A stretch of 64,000 nucleotides of DNA, taken from Maridesulfovibrio frigidus DSM 17176 (GTDB lineage: Bacteria > Desulfobacterota > Desulfovibrionia > Desulfovibrionales > Desulfovibrionaceae). How positions within the stretch are numbered: position 1 is the first letter of the stretch; each line of letters opens with the position of its first letter. Below the pieces are notes generated by a model. That model saw only the letters and a list, made by a program, of their open reading frames with translations. It made no database searches and had not been told where the DNA came from. Below are positions 54,754 to 64,000 of this stretch, one piece after another. The position numbers and the translations under genes are program-made. Location of the stretch: contig NZ_JONL01000002.1 of NCBI RefSeq assembly GCF_000711735.1, positions 124,001 to 188,000 of the forward strand. The letters run 5' to 3'.

Positions 54754-55130
54754 ACCTTCATGTTCTCCAAAGCGGGATAACCTGCCGTAATGTTGACTTA
54801 TATACAGTTCAAAAATCTATTTTGATTAATTTTTCCAAAAAACAAAAACGAGAACAGGAGCATTCACTCATCTCATCTAGACTGCTCTATATTATGGTAG
54901 ACCATAACATCCATATTTATATTCGTGAAGACCAACTCACTTAAGATCATTTTTTTATCCATTATTATTAAAAAAAACGTAACTTTTTTTTTGCTTAAAT
55001 TAAGTTTTCTAAAGTCCATATATTTAAACTGTTAGGCCTATCTATAACGCCTGAATACGCCTGAATACGCTGAATAGAGTACCCTAAAATTTAGAAAGCG
55101 CTATTGACTTTTTCCCTATTTTCACACACA
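54754..55130. promoter_or_regulatory. Upstream region of mraZ
   Basis: AT-rich, no convincing gene. It holds three 10-bp direct repeats (ACGCCTGAAT, twice exact at 55047 and 55057, once shortened at 55067). A TTGACT at 55104-55109 could be the -35 box of the dcw promoter, though no clear -10 follows. Confidence 0.4.
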
Positions 55131-55180
55131 GGTGGGTAGACGGGGGGAATTGGTGGGAGAACTGTGTAATTAGGTGGTAG
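55131..55180 (+). promoter_or_regulatory. MraZ-type boxes before mraZ
   Basis: GTGGGT at 55132, a G-run at 55142, GTGGGA at 55153 and GTGGTA at 55174: units about 10, 11 and 21 bp apart. MraZ proteins bind direct GTGGG repeats upstream of their own operon and repress it. The last copy overlaps the ribosome site of mraZ. Confidence 0.65.
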
Positions 55181-55184
55181 AAGG

Positions 55185-55634
55185 ATGAAGTTTACAAGTC
55201 ACGCACATCGGAGCATGGATGCCAAAGGCAGACTCATGCTTACGCCAGAATTCCGGGATCAGGTTTATACTGATTCTGCGGATGGTGTCGTGACTCTAAC
55301 TATTTTTGAAGGAAACATTGTTGGTTTCACTCCTCCTGACTGGGCTATTCTGGAAGAAAATCTTGCAAAGATCAAGAATCCAAGCCGAAGTCTTAGAAAC
55401 TTCATCCGTATCATCATTTCCGGTTCTGAAAAAGTTCACCTTGATAAACAGGGTCGAATCACCATCCCCTCCCATTTGCGAAAAAGCGGCAAGCTGGGCA
55501 AAGACATTGTTCTAGCTGGTGTCGGAGACAGATTCGAAGTCTGGGACAAGATAGCTTACGAGAAGCTGCTTGAACAAGAATTTGACGATGTCTACGACGA
55601 AATATCCGCGAACGGAGCAGAACTCCCGTTCTAG
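55185..55634 (+). CDS. mraZ: Transcriptional regulator MraZ
   Basis: 149 residues with the two AbrB-like repeats: SMDAKGRLMLTPEFR (about 10-24) and HLDKQGRITIPSHLR (about 85-99), each with the D-x-(K/Q)-GR core. First gene of the dcw cluster; it represses this operon by binding the GTGGG boxes just upstream. Size and motifs match the family. Confidence 0.95.
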   Translation: MKFTSHAHRSMDAKGRLMLTPEFRDQVYTDSADGVVTLTIFEGNIVGFTPPDWAILEENLAKIKNPSRSLRNFIRIIISGSEKVHLDKQGRITIPSHLRKSGKLGKDIVLAGVGDRFEVWDKIAYEKLLEQEFDDVYDEISANGAELPF

Positions 55635-55754
55635 ATATCGCTTAATCGCCCCACTGTTGAACATAGTCTCTTTATAATTTTGAAATTTTAATTTCCAAAA
55701 GCCACCAAAAGATTCAAACCGTTCCCCCCCGAACAAACATTGGATCAGGACATT

Positions 55755-56729
55755 ATGGAAACAAATACTACGAACCCTGCAAAGGTTCACACCTCGGTTC
55801 TACTTAACGAAATCATCGAATGGATCGCTCCTAAGCCGGGCGGTTTATACCTTGACGGAACTTTGGGTATGGGCGGCCATTCCAGTGCTATTCTGGAAAA
55901 AGCCGGCGAAGGCGCCCAGTTAGTAGGACTCGACCGAGACGAGCAGGCACTCGAGCTTGCAAAAATACGACTGGCTCCTTTCGGAGACAGGGCGCACAGA
56001 TTTCACTTGGCCTTTAGCAAGTTTGAAATCGCCCTTAACGAAATGGGCTGGGATAAGATTGACGGAGCTATTTTAGACCTTGGTGTATCCTCTCTGCATC
56101 TAGACCATGCGGACAGAGGCTTCAGCTTTGCTAAAGACGGTCCTTTGGACATGCGAATGGACCCGTCAGGAGGAATGCCTCCTGCCTCAAGCATTGTAAA
56201 TAAAGGGTCCCACTCTGACCTAAACAGAATTTTTAAACTATATGGCGAAGAACCTTTGGGCTCAAAAATCGCCAGCGCAATCATTGCTGCCAGAGAAATC
56301 AAAAAGATAACTACGACATTAGAACTGGCTGCTATCGTTTCGAAAACCTATCCGGCCAAAAGGAAAGCTTTATCCCGGACACATCCGGCGACAAAGACCT
56401 TTCAGGGACTGCGCATAGCTGTCAATTCTGAGCTTGAAGAGCTAAAAATGTTCTTGCACAGAATTACTGAAAGACTGAATCCGGGCGCGAGAATAGCGGT
56501 TATATCCTTCCATTCATTGGAAGATAGAATCGTTAAAAGATCTTTCAGGGACCAATCACAATCCTGCACGTGCCCTCCCATGCAGCCTATGTGTACATGT
56601 GGAAATGAACAGCGGCTTACATTGCTGACCAAAAAACCTCTCCTTCCTACTGAAGAAGAGATGGAAGGAAATCCGCGCAGCCGTAGTGCGAAACTAAGGG
56701 TGGCTGAAAGGTCACAGGATACCAAGTGA
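55755..56729 (+). CDS. rsmH: 16S rRNA (cytosine-1402-N4)-methyltransferase RsmH
   Basis: 324 residues from the ATG at 55755 (AGGA before it; a TTG 15 bp upstream is less likely). SAM-site motifs LDGTLGMGGHS and GLDRDEQAL are followed by GAILDLGVSS and FHSLEDRIVK, all typical. Two CxC-type cysteine pairs lie near the end (CTCPPMQPMCTCG). It modifies C1402 in the ribosomal P-site. It begins 120 bp after mraZ in the dcw order. Confidence 0.96.
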   Translation: METNTTNPAKVHTSVLLNEIIEWIAPKPGGLYLDGTLGMGGHSSAILEKAGEGAQLVGLDRDEQALELAKIRLAPFGDRAHRFHLAFSKFEIALNEMGWDKIDGAILDLGVSSLHLDHADRGFSFAKDGPLDMRMDPSGGMPPASSIVNKGSHSDLNRIFKLYGEEPLGSKIASAIIAAREIKKITTTLELAAIVSKTYPAKRKALSRTHPATKTFQGLRIAVNSELEELKMFLHRITERLNPGARIAVISFHSLEDRIVKRSFRDQSQSCTCPPMQPMCTCGNEQRLTLLTKKPLLPTEEEMEGNPRSRSAKLRVAERSQDTK

Positions 56730-56736
56730 GTCCGTC

Positions 56737-57027
56737 ATGAAAGAGGATTCGAAAGGAATAGCCCTAGCTCTGGCTACGACAATGGTTGCAGCACTTCTCC
56801 TAGGGCTGGTATCTGTCTGGCTGAACATAGAACGCGTCGACAAAGCTTATGATTTAAGACGAATGGAAAAGAAACTGAACGAACAGGAAGCTCTGGAAAG
56901 TAAGCTTGAGGTTGAAAAAAACAACCTTATCTCACCCATGAGACTTAGAGAATTAGCAAAGAAATACGGATTCGGACCCGCGTCACAGGGGCAGATTAGA
57001 AGGGATCGCGGGGATTTAAAGAAGTAA
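56737..57027 (+). CDS. ftsL: FtsL-like cell-division protein
   Basis: 96 residues. A short cytoplasmic start and one membrane helix (about 9-29) lead to a coiled coil (about 35-75, MEKKLNEQEALESKLEVEKN) and a polar tail. Position between rsmH and ftsI and the layout match FtsL, which bridges FtsQ/FtsB and FtsI at the septum. Sequence similarity in this family is low, so the call relies on context. Confidence 0.8.
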   Translation: MKEDSKGIALALATTMVAALLLGLVSVWLNIERVDKAYDLRRMEKKLNEQEALESKLEVEKNNLISPMRLRELAKKYGFGPASQGQIRRDRGDLKK

Positions 57028-57057
57028 CAACGGTAAAAAGAAACAGGAGCCGAGGAC

Positions 57058-59004
57058 GTGGCAAAAAGGAAAAAAGAAAGCCTGAAGTCGAGCAAAAATA
57101 AGCTGCTCTTCGTCATGGTTCTTTTCGCCCTTGTATGGACGACCCTTCTTGGCAGAGCAGCATGGTTGCAGCTCTACAAAGGAGCGGATCTTTCACGCCT
57201 TGCATTACGTCAGCACCTGGCTGCGGAACTTGAACGCGGTGAACGCGGAGACATATTTGACCGCAACGGCAATATGCTTGCCACCAGCGTAGATGCTTCA
57301 TCTCTCTATATCCGTCCGGTAAAAGTAACTGACGTTTCTGGAACTACAGCTAAACTTTCTAAGATACTCGGAATTTCGAAGGCCAATCTTAGAAAGAAAT
57401 TATCTAAGAAATCTAATTTTATCTGGATTAAAAGACAGCTCGATGACAGAACCGCCCGCAAAATCAAAAAAGCGGATTTACCGGGAGTATACCTGACCAC
57501 AGAATTCGTCAGATTATACCCCAATAATCACTTAGCAGGACAGCTGCTCGGTTTTGCAGGGATCGACGGAAAGGGCCTTGAAGGACTGGAAAAAGAATTC
57601 AATGACCGCCTAGCAGGACGCAAGGCGCAATTTGTAGTTCAAAGGGACGCATCAGGCCGCAGACTTTATCTGGATGAGCTTGGCCGCGAAATGGACATCA
57701 GAGGGAAAGACGTTCACCTGACCATTGATTCGCACCTGCAATCAGTAACAGAAAACGCATTGGTTGATTCAATCAAAAAGTACAATGCGAAATGGGGCAC
57801 GGCGATTGTTGTGGAAGTGGCTACGGGAGATATACTCGCACTTGCCAACTGCCCTAGGTTCAACCCGAATATTTTTCGCACAAGTTCTCCTAAAACGTGG
57901 AGAAACCGTGCAGCAATTGACGTAGTAGAGCCGGGATCAACAATGAAACCATTTTTGATCGCAGCAGCTTTAAAACACGGAGTTATTACTCCCGAAAAAC
58001 TCATCGACTGTGAAAACGGAAGATGGAAGCTGAACGGCAACTACATAAAAGACACGCATAAGTACGGCTGGCTTCCCGCACATAAAGTGCTCAGATATTC
58101 AAGTAATATCGGGTCAGCAAAAATAGGACTTGAACTTGGAGTACAAAATTACCACAAGTTCCTGACCGACATAGGTTTTGGAAGCAAAACAGGTCTTCCG
58201 CTTCCAGGAGACAGAGTAGGATCAATCCGCCCCGCCGCACAGTGGAACGAAATTGATCTTGCCGCTGGAGCTTTCGGACAGGGAATAGGAATTACAGCTC
58301 TGCAAATGGCAAAAGCATATCTATGTCTTGCTAATAAAGGAGTTGCAAAACCTCTTAGACTGGTCCAGCTGCCAAGAGAAGAAGAAGAGGAAGCACCAAA
58401 AAGAATTTTCAGTGCGGATGTGGCAGAGAAAGTTCTCTCCATGATGCGCGAGGTTGTACAAGAAGACGGAACAGGGACCCGTTCAAGAATCAGCGGGACC
58501 ACCGTCGCAGGTAAAACGGGTACAGCTCAGAAAGCGGTAAAAGGCGGATACGGCGACCAGTACCTAGCCTCATTTGTAGGCATGGTTCCGGGGTATAACC
58601 CCGAATATCTCGTGGTTGTAATGGTCGATGGTCCTCAGCCGAATCATTACGGCGGAGTCGTTGCCGCTCCGGTAGTTAAAACCGTGATGACTGAAACACT
58701 CGCTTACTATGGCAAACTGCCTGAAAAGCAGAATTCAGTTCCGGTAATGTCTGCAAGTCTGACGTCCAACTCTGAAATGCCGAAAAAAGCGGTAAGAGCA
58801 AATTCTGCGCAGACATCTGTTTCAAGCGAAACAGTACCAAATGTAAAAGGAATGCCCATTCGCAGGGCTGTTGAAATAATGGTGAAGAGAGGATTCATTC
58901 CCAAACTGAAAGGCCAGGGAATGACTATAATCAAACAGGTTCCTGAAGCAGGCGAGAAATGGCCTGAAGAAGAAAACGCTGAAATAGTTCTTTGGTTATC
59001 TTAA
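57058..59004 (+). CDS. ftsI: Septal transpeptidase FtsI (PBP3) with PASTA domain
   Basis: 648 residues from a GTG with AGGAG 9 bases upstream. A membrane helix (about 14-34) precedes the pedestal domain (GERGDIFDRNG at 59-69). The transpeptidase domain has EPGSTMKPF (SxxK serine near 300), the SxN motif in RYSSNIG (near 346) and KTGTAQK (near 486). A C-terminal PASTA domain (about 583-648, VPNVKGMPIRRAVEIM) follows. PASTA is usual in Gram-positive PBP2x and in deltaproteobacterial FtsI, but absent in E. coli. It cross-links septal peptidoglycan. Confidence 0.95.
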   Translation: MAKRKKESLKSSKNKLLFVMVLFALVWTTLLGRAAWLQLYKGADLSRLALRQHLAAELERGERGDIFDRNGNMLATSVDASSLYIRPVKVTDVSGTTAKLSKILGISKANLRKKLSKKSNFIWIKRQLDDRTARKIKKADLPGVYLTTEFVRLYPNNHLAGQLLGFAGIDGKGLEGLEKEFNDRLAGRKAQFVVQRDASGRRLYLDELGREMDIRGKDVHLTIDSHLQSVTENALVDSIKKYNAKWGTAIVVEVATGDILALANCPRFNPNIFRTSSPKTWRNRAAIDVVEPGSTMKPFLIAAALKHGVITPEKLIDCENGRWKLNGNYIKDTHKYGWLPAHKVLRYSSNIGSAKIGLELGVQNYHKFLTDIGFGSKTGLPLPGDRVGSIRPAAQWNEIDLAAGAFGQGIGITALQMAKAYLCLANKGVAKPLRLVQLPREEEEEAPKRIFSADVAEKVLSMMREVVQEDGTGTRSRISGTTVAGKTGTAQKAVKGGYGDQYLASFVGMVPGYNPEYLVVVMVDGPQPNHYGGVVAAPVVKTVMTETLAYYGKLPEKQNSVPVMSASLTSNSEMPKKAVRANSAQTSVSSETVPNVKGMPIRRAVEIMVKRGFIPKLKGQGMTIIKQVPEAGEKWPEEENAEIVLWLS

Positions 59005-59013
59005 AAGGCTAAA

Positions 59014-60471
59014 ATGTCAGACATTACTATGGACATAACAAAATGGAACAAGCTCCTCGATAAAGTTCGAGCTGGGCTGATGGTTCGTACCGATTCACGG
59101 GAAGTTAGCGATGGCGATGTTTTTGTCGCGATCTCTGGCCCTACGTGCAATGGGACGGATTTTGTTCCACAAGCCATTAAGAACGGAGCAGCATATATTG
59201 TCTGCGCCACACAAATTTCAACTGATTCCGCAGAACTGATTATACATTCTGATCCACGTGAAGCACTGGTTGAGCTTGCTATTGCCTATTTCAAGACCGA
59301 CAACTGCAAAGTAAAAGTTATCGGCCTGACAGGTACGAACGGCAAAACCACTGTCTCGTATCTTATCGAGCAGCTACTTACTTCCGCAGGAATGAAAGTT
59401 GGAGTCATCGGAACTATCAGTTACCGCTGGCCCGGACACGAGCAGGAAGCTCCTCTCACAACTCCCGGCTGCTGGCAGTTGCACGAAATGCTTTCAAAAA
59501 TGGACGCAGCAGATGTAGATGTCATGGTTATGGAAGTTTCGTCTCATGCGCTCGATCAGAAACGCGTTGCAGGGCTGGACTTTGACGCAGCCATTCTGAC
59601 CAATGTCACTCAGGATCATCTAGATTATCACGGTGATATGGAATCATATTTCGAGGCCAAATCTCTGCTGTTCAATTATTTCCCGAAGGCAGGCAAGTGC
59701 GGAATCATTAATTTTGATGATCCTTACGGAAAGCGCCTGCTTACATCCCACACCCCTTCTATCGGGTTTGGAATGTCTGACCCAAAAGATCTCAGCGGCA
59801 ACAACCTTTGCGGAGAGATGCTCTCCTGCACAGGAAAAGGAATGGTCCTGAAAATGACCTACGGTGCCGAGACATGGGAAATCAAGACCGACTTGATTGG
59901 TAACCATAATGGGTCAAACTTACTCACAGCTCAAGCTGTAGGACTGCACCTCGGACTTAAGCCTGCGGACATGAAAAAAGTCTCATTTAAGGGCGTTCCC
60001 GGGCGACTTGAGCGAGTCCAGAATAAGAAAGGCTTAGACGTCTTTGTGGACTATGCACATACTCCTGACGCTCTTGAAAACGTGCTGAAGACTCTGGAAG
60101 ATCTAAATTTCAAACGCATCATCACAGTTTTCGGCTGTGGCGGTGACAGAGATAAGGCTAAACGCCCTCTTATGGCAGAAGCCGCGTGCAAATATTCCGA
60201 CGTGGCGGTTCTCACTTCTGACAATCCAAGGACCGAAGATCCTCTTGAGATTATCAATGATGTCCGTCCCGGTATGAAGGGATGTCCACTTTTCATTGAA
60301 GAACCAGACAGAGCTACAGCCATTCGAAAAGCTGTAGGAGAAATGACCAATAAGGATGTGCTCCTCATAGCCGGAAAAGGGCATGAGACATATCAGATAA
60401 TAGGAACAGATAAACGGGACTTTAGCGATGTGCAGGAAGTCAGCTTGGCAATCAAGGAGATATTCAGTTGA
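59014..60471 (+). CDS. murE: UDP-MurNAc-L-Ala-D-Glu:meso-diaminopimelate ligase
   Basis: 485 residues. DSREVSDGDVFVAI opens the N-domain. The ATP loop GLTGTNGKTTVSY lies near 108-120, the middle domain has MEVSSHALDQKRV, and the C-domain has TSDNPRTEDP. The DNPR motif marks the meso-DAP-adding type, so this wall is DAP-based. Ends with a 4-bp overlap into murF. Confidence 0.96.
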   Translation: MSDITMDITKWNKLLDKVRAGLMVRTDSREVSDGDVFVAISGPTCNGTDFVPQAIKNGAAYIVCATQISTDSAELIIHSDPREALVELAIAYFKTDNCKVKVIGLTGTNGKTTVSYLIEQLLTSAGMKVGVIGTISYRWPGHEQEAPLTTPGCWQLHEMLSKMDAADVDVMVMEVSSHALDQKRVAGLDFDAAILTNVTQDHLDYHGDMESYFEAKSLLFNYFPKAGKCGIINFDDPYGKRLLTSHTPSIGFGMSDPKDLSGNNLCGEMLSCTGKGMVLKMTYGAETWEIKTDLIGNHNGSNLLTAQAVGLHLGLKPADMKKVSFKGVPGRLERVQNKKGLDVFVDYAHTPDALENVLKTLEDLNFKRIITVFGCGGDRDKAKRPLMAEAACKYSDVAVLTSDNPRTEDPLEIINDVRPGMKGCPLFIEEPDRATAIRKAVGEMTNKDVLLIAGKGHETYQIIGTDKRDFSDVQEVSLAIKEIFS

Positions 60472-61859
60472 AACTAACTATATCTGAACTTGAAGAGCAG
60501 CTCAAAGGGGGCAGCGATTTCCCCAATGCAAAAGACACACAGATCTCAGCCGTGCGCATAGACAGCAGGCTAGTAGGTAAAGGTGATGTTTTCTTTTGTA
60601 TTGAAGGTGATAATTACGATGGTCATAATTTTGCGGATCAGGCTCTTAAGGCCGGAGCAGCAGCAGTTGTGGCGTCGCAGTTTCTACCCGAGCTAGAAGA
60701 TAAACCTGTGATCATGGTCAGGAATACCGTTCAGGCTCTTGGCAAGCTTGCCGCATACTGGCGGACTCGTGCAAAAGCTAAAATGATAGCTGTGACAGGA
60801 TCAGCTGGAAAAACTACCGTGAAGGAAATGCTCGCGCATGTTCTTGGCGGCCAATATTCCGTTCACAAAAATTTTATGAACCTGAACAACCAGATAGGAC
60901 TACCTATGTCCATGCTGGCTGCAACAGGGGACGAAGACTTCTGGGTCATGGAACTTGGAATCAGCTTACCGGGTGATATGGACGAACTTGGTGTGATTGC
61001 CGAACCTGACATGGCAATAATCCATAACATCGGACCTGCTCACCTTGAAGGTTTAGGTTCAATGGAAAACGTTGCTTGCGCAAAGGCTTCTCTTTTCAAT
61101 TACATACAGCCGGGCGGTAGAGCTCTCTGTTGTAAGGATCACGAACAGCTTTGGAATGCGGCATCTGAAATTACAAACCCGACTCCGTTTTCGTCTGAAG
61201 ATTCAAGCGCACCATATTTCAGTGAACTGCTTGAAGCTATGCCTGACGGAAAAGGACGCTTCTTACTCAAGGCCGAAGACGCGAAAGCTGAAACACTGCT
61301 ACCGACCTGCGGTTCACATTTCGCAGAGAACGCAGCAGCTGTCACATGCGCGGCTTCTTTGCTCGGACTAGGATTAGAGGAAATAGCTGACAGATTAAAA
61401 ACTGTAGAGCTACCTAAACAAAGATTTCACTGCCACACTCACGGAAAATGGACGCTCATAGACGACACATATAATGCGAATCCACTTTCCATGAACAAGG
61501 CCATCGACACGGCGAACCAGATATCCGGGGAAAGACCTCTGGTTCTAGTGCTTGGTGACATGCTTGAACTTGGTGACGACGCGGCAAAAGCTCACTGCGA
61601 GCTCGGTGAAAAAATCGCTGCAATTAAGCCTGACGTAACTTTCTACTTTGGCAGCCATTATGATGATGTTGCATCTACAACCAATGGCTCCACTTTTGTT
61701 CCAGTTAGACAGCCTTCTGAATTTTTGAACGGAATGCATGAACTTAGATTAAATAATGCGGTGGTTCTTTTTAAAGGGTCAAGATCCTGCCGCATGGAAA
61801 ATTATTTCCACGCACTTAATAACGAGGTCACTGGGGAGACCGGAGGGAGAAACGCATGA
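60468..61859 (+). CDS. murF: UDP-MurNAc-tripeptide:D-Ala-D-Ala ligase
   Basis: 463 residues. The P-loop [13 protein letters not shown] lies near 107-119. The middle domain has [14 protein letters not shown] and [13 protein letters not shown]. The C-domain has [11 protein letters not shown] and VLGDMLELG, all MurF signatures. Adds the terminal dipeptide. The start ATGA-type overlap (4 bp) with murE and a 4-bp overlap with mraY show coupled translation. Confidence 0.96.
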   Translation: MKLTISELEEQLKGGSDFPNAKDTQISAVRIDSRLVGKGDVFFCIEGDNYDGHNFADQALKAGAAAVVASQFLPELEDKPVIMVRNTVQALGKLAAYWRTRAKAKMIAVTGSAGKTTVKEMLAHVLGGQYSVHKNFMNLNNQIGLPMSMLAATGDEDFWVMELGISLPGDMDELGVIAEPDMAIIHNIGPAHLEGLGSMENVACAKASLFNYIQPGGRALCCKDHEQLWNAASEITNPTPFSSEDSSAPYFSELLEAMPDGKGRFLLKAEDAKAETLLPTCGSHFAENAAAVTCAASLLGLGLEEIADRLKTVELPKQRFHCHTHGKWTLIDDTYNANPLSMNKAIDTANQISGERPLVLVLGDMLELGDDAAKAHCELGEKIAAIKPDVTFYFGSHYDDVASTTNGSTFVPVRQPSEFLNGMHELRLNNAVVLFKGSRSCRMENYFHALNNEVTGETGGRNA

Positions 61860-62932
61860 TCTATCATTTTCTAGTCCCCCTGAGCGCACAAATTAGCGCA
61901 CTGAATGTATTCAGGTACATCACATTCAGATCCATATACGCCATGCTTACGGCTCTTATTATTACCATAGTGCTTGGCCCTATGTTTATGCGCTGGCTGC
62001 AGAAAATTAAATGCGGACAGTACATTCAGGAAGATGGCCCCGACCACCAGTGCAAAGCCGGAACCCCTACAATGGGCGGCCTGCTACTTGGATTCGGAGT
62101 ATTGGTTTCCACCCTGCTATGGGCGGACCTTACAAATATTTATGTCTGGCTAACAATTTTCGTGTTTACAGGATTTGGCGCAGTGGGCTTTGTCGATGAT
62201 TACATCAAGGTTGTCAGAAAGCATAATAAAGGGCTTTCAGCCATTGCAAAGCTGATAGGACAATTGCTGGTTGCGGGGATTGCAGTATCACTACTTATCA
62301 TGCAACCCGCATATTCTACTGAGCTTTCTGTTCCGTTTTTTAAGAATATAACTCCCGATATCGGCTGGTTCTATCTACCGTTCGCGTTATTAGTTCTTAT
62401 CGGATCATCCAACGGAGTGAACCTGACAGACGGACTTGATGGCCTAGCCATCGGACCCTCAATTGTCGGGGCGAGCTGTTTTACACTTTTCATTTATGTT
62501 GCCGGACATGCAGGAATAGCAAGTTACCTGAATGTAACCCACGTTCCGGGAGTTGGCGAAGTAACCGTTTTTTGCGGAGCATTAGTGGGGGCCGGACTCG
62601 GATTCCTCTGGTACAACGCCTACCCCGCTCAGATTTTCATGGGTGATGTAGGTTCGCTCAGTATTGGCGGAGTCTTAGGATTCATCGCGGTACTCGCAAA
62701 GCAGGAGCTGCTACTGACCATCGTAGGTGGAGTGTTCGTCTTCGAAACTCTCTCAGTAATTTTACAGGTCGGTTATTTCAAATTCAGTGGCGGGAAAAGA
62801 ATTTTCCGTATGGCCCCGCTCCATCATCATTTTGAGCACAAGGGCATTCCTGAATCAAAGATAGTTATAAGATTTTGGATTCTTTCGATATTAATGGCTC
62901 TAATGGCTTTAAGCACATTGAAACTCAGGTAG
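61856..62932 (+). CDS. mraY: Phospho-MurNAc-pentapeptide transferase
   Basis: 358 residues with about ten membrane helices. Motifs are [25 protein letters not shown] with the paired aspartates, [21 protein letters not shown], and the histidine-rich loop [10 protein letters not shown]. It makes lipid I at the inner membrane. Length and motifs are standard. Confidence 0.97.
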   Translation: MIYHFLVPLSAQISALNVFRYITFRSIYAMLTALIITIVLGPMFMRWLQKIKCGQYIQEDGPDHQCKAGTPTMGGLLLGFGVLVSTLLWADLTNIYVWLTIFVFTGFGAVGFVDDYIKVVRKHNKGLSAIAKLIGQLLVAGIAVSLLIMQPAYSTELSVPFFKNITPDIGWFYLPFALLVLIGSSNGVNLTDGLDGLAIGPSIVGASCFTLFIYVAGHAGIASYLNVTHVPGVGEVTVFCGALVGAGLGFLWYNAYPAQIFMGDVGSLSIGGVLGFIAVLAKQELLLTIVGGVFVFETLSVILQVGYFKFSGGKRIFRMAPLHHHFEHKGIPESKIVIRFWILSILMALMALSTLKLR

Positions 62933-62937
62933 AGGAA

Positions 62938-64000
62938 ATGGACAGCGAATTCGTCAAAAAGGTCACTACGACCCGCATGTTTACAGACCGCCTCGCAATT
63001 GTTGCGGGAGCCGGACGCTCAGGGATTGCCGCCGCAAGGTTGCTCCATGCCCTTGGTGCGACTGTGCGCATTGTTGACGAAAACACGAGCCTCACTGAAG
63101 ACATTCTGAAAGGACTTGGACCGAAGGCTGAACTTATGGTCGGCCCTGCGTGTCCCGAGCAATTTGCAGGCGCAGAAGTCATTGTTGTCAGCCCCGGTAT
63201 TCCAGTCAGAAAGATTGTGCCAATGATCGGTGATTTGCCGGAACGCAAAATAATCTCCGAACTTGAGCTAGCTTCATGGTTTGCCGATGAACCGAAAATA
63301 GCCATTACGGGAACCAACGGTAAAACGACAACCACAGCATTGATCACTCATATTCTGGAATATTCCGGCAAGACTGTTTTCGCCGGAGCCAACTACGGCA
63401 CTCCGCTTTCTGAGTATATCCTTGCTAAAGGACAGTCCGATATCCTTGTTCTGGAAGTTTCGAGCTTTCAGCTGCAGAACTGTCATCTATTCAGACCAGA
63501 TGCGGCTATACTGCTCAACATTTCAGCCAACCATCTGGATTACCATTTGGACATGGATGAATACGTCAGTGCGAAGCTTAAAATTTTCGAACGTCAACCA
63601 TCTGATGCTTTGGCTATTTTACCAAAAGCAATGCGCGATGAGCTTAATCCGGCAGAATTTACCAAAGCCACTGTCAAATGGTTTGGCGGAGAAATGTTCA
63701 AAGAGCAGCCAAACCTGCCAGGCAAACATAACCGCTCAAATATTGAAGCGGCATGGCTTGCACTGGAAAAGTTCGGCCTGACCATAGAAGAATTTCAAGC
63801 GGGTCTAGATTCCTTTAAAGGGAAAGCACACCGCATAGACAATATTGGAACCGTGAACGGAGTTACTTTTATTGATGACTCCAAAGGAACCAACCTTGAT
63901 GCGGTTGTTGCCGCACTGGGCAGCTTTAACGCACCAATAAGACTTTTACTCGGCGGTGTTTTTAAAGGCGGAAATGTTGCAGATCTAATTCCGGCAATGA
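62938..64000 (+). CDS. murD: UDP-MurNAc-L-alanine:D-glutamate ligase, 5' part (runs off the window)
   Basis: The ATG at 62938 (AGAGGAA upstream) opens 354 codons still open at the window edge. N-terminal Rossmann-like VAGAGRSGIAAARLL is followed by the ATP loop AITGTNGKTTTTALI (near 122-136). LNISANHLDYHLDM and the late DDSKGTNLDA are MurD features. Adds D-Glu to UDP-MurNAc-L-Ala. 5 bp after mraY. Confidence 0.96.
   Translation, partial: MDSEFVKKVTTTRMFTDRLAIVAGAGRSGIAAARLLHALGATVRIVDENTSLTEDILKGLGPKAELMVGPACPEQFAGAEVIVVSPGIPVRKIVPMIGDLPERKIISELELASWFADEPKIAITGTNGKTTTTALITHILEYSGKTVFAGANYGTPLSEYILAKGQSDILVLEVSSFQLQNCHLFRPDAAILLNISANHLDYHLDMDEYVSAKLKIFERQPSDALAILPKAMRDELNPAEFTKATVKWFGGEMFKEQPNLPGKHNRSNIEAAWLALEKFGLTIEEFQAGLDSFKGKAHRIDNIGTVNGVTFIDDSKGTNLDAVVAALGSFNAPIRLLLGGVFKGGNVADLIPAM

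Noticed and set aside
55047..55075. Short tandem repeats as a CRISPR array
   Set aside because: Units are 10 bp without spacers and only three copies; no cas genes in the window.

Overview
The window looks like the chromosome of a Gram-negative, anaerobic, sulfate-reducer-type deltaproteobacterium (Desulfovibrionaceae is my best inference). The clues are a two-subunit oxygen-labile fumarase, a double-cubane-cluster reductase with its activator ATPase, a TorT-like sensor protein, many Cache-type histidine kinases, a class I adenylate cyclase carrying pentapeptide repeats, and a complete start of a dcw cluster. The assignment rests on gene content only; no search was run.

Layout. 1-3.2 kb: end of a dicarboxylate (DASS) transporter gene, fumarase subunits and a TetR regulator. 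3.65-18.44 kb: a 14.7-kb integrated element. It sits in a tRNA-Arg(ACG) gene and is bounded by a perfect 105-bp direct repeat made of the tRNA 3' part plus its terminator. 18.5-26.3 kb: signalling genes (hybrid kinase, ABC-type binding protein, TorT homologue, second kinase, small Rossmann protein). 26.5-36.2 kb: envelope genes (alpha-2-macroglobulin, PBP1C) with a tiny zinc-knuckle protein and a kinase-fold protein. 36.4-41.8 kb: double-cubane reductase pair, S1-domain protein, a small ORF with an in-frame UGA, a TauE/SafE permease and FxsA. 42-54.8 kb: radical SAM protein, RlpA, RlmD, adenylate cyclase, HD protein, TetR/flavodoxin-ferredoxin pair, CBS protein and HD-GYP protein. 55.1-64 kb: mraZ-rsmH-ftsL-ftsI-murE-murF-mraY-murD, running off the end.

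The integrated element is the most interesting part. Besides a tyrosine integrase with phased 9-bp arm-type repeats at both ends, it holds a P-loop replicative-helicase-like gene followed by an iteron-like cluster of ATTACA motifs. Next come a TraK-like gene and a sequence closely resembling the IncP/RP4 origin of transfer (hairpin plus a GTCCTG|C nick region). A decayed TraJ-like reading frame lies exactly where traJ sits in RP4. No relaxase gene is visible, so I infer an integrative mobilizable element that would borrow a MOBP relaxase in trans. A second partial oriT copy lies directly upstream of the helicase frame. The cargo looks like conflict/defence genes: a Fic toxin with a VbhA-type antitoxin, a SLATT-like two-TM protein with a small Lys/Pro-rich partner, an unrecognised HExxH protein, a YobI/KAP-like membrane ATPase, an ankyrin membrane protein, and a DUF1016 nuclease remnant.

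The housekeeping regions are ordinary in content, but the dcw promoter carries phased MraZ-type GTGGG boxes. A 73-codon frame at 40.16 kb has an in-frame UGA followed by a hairpin that fits bacterial SECIS geometry, which makes it either a small selenoprotein or a gene remnant.
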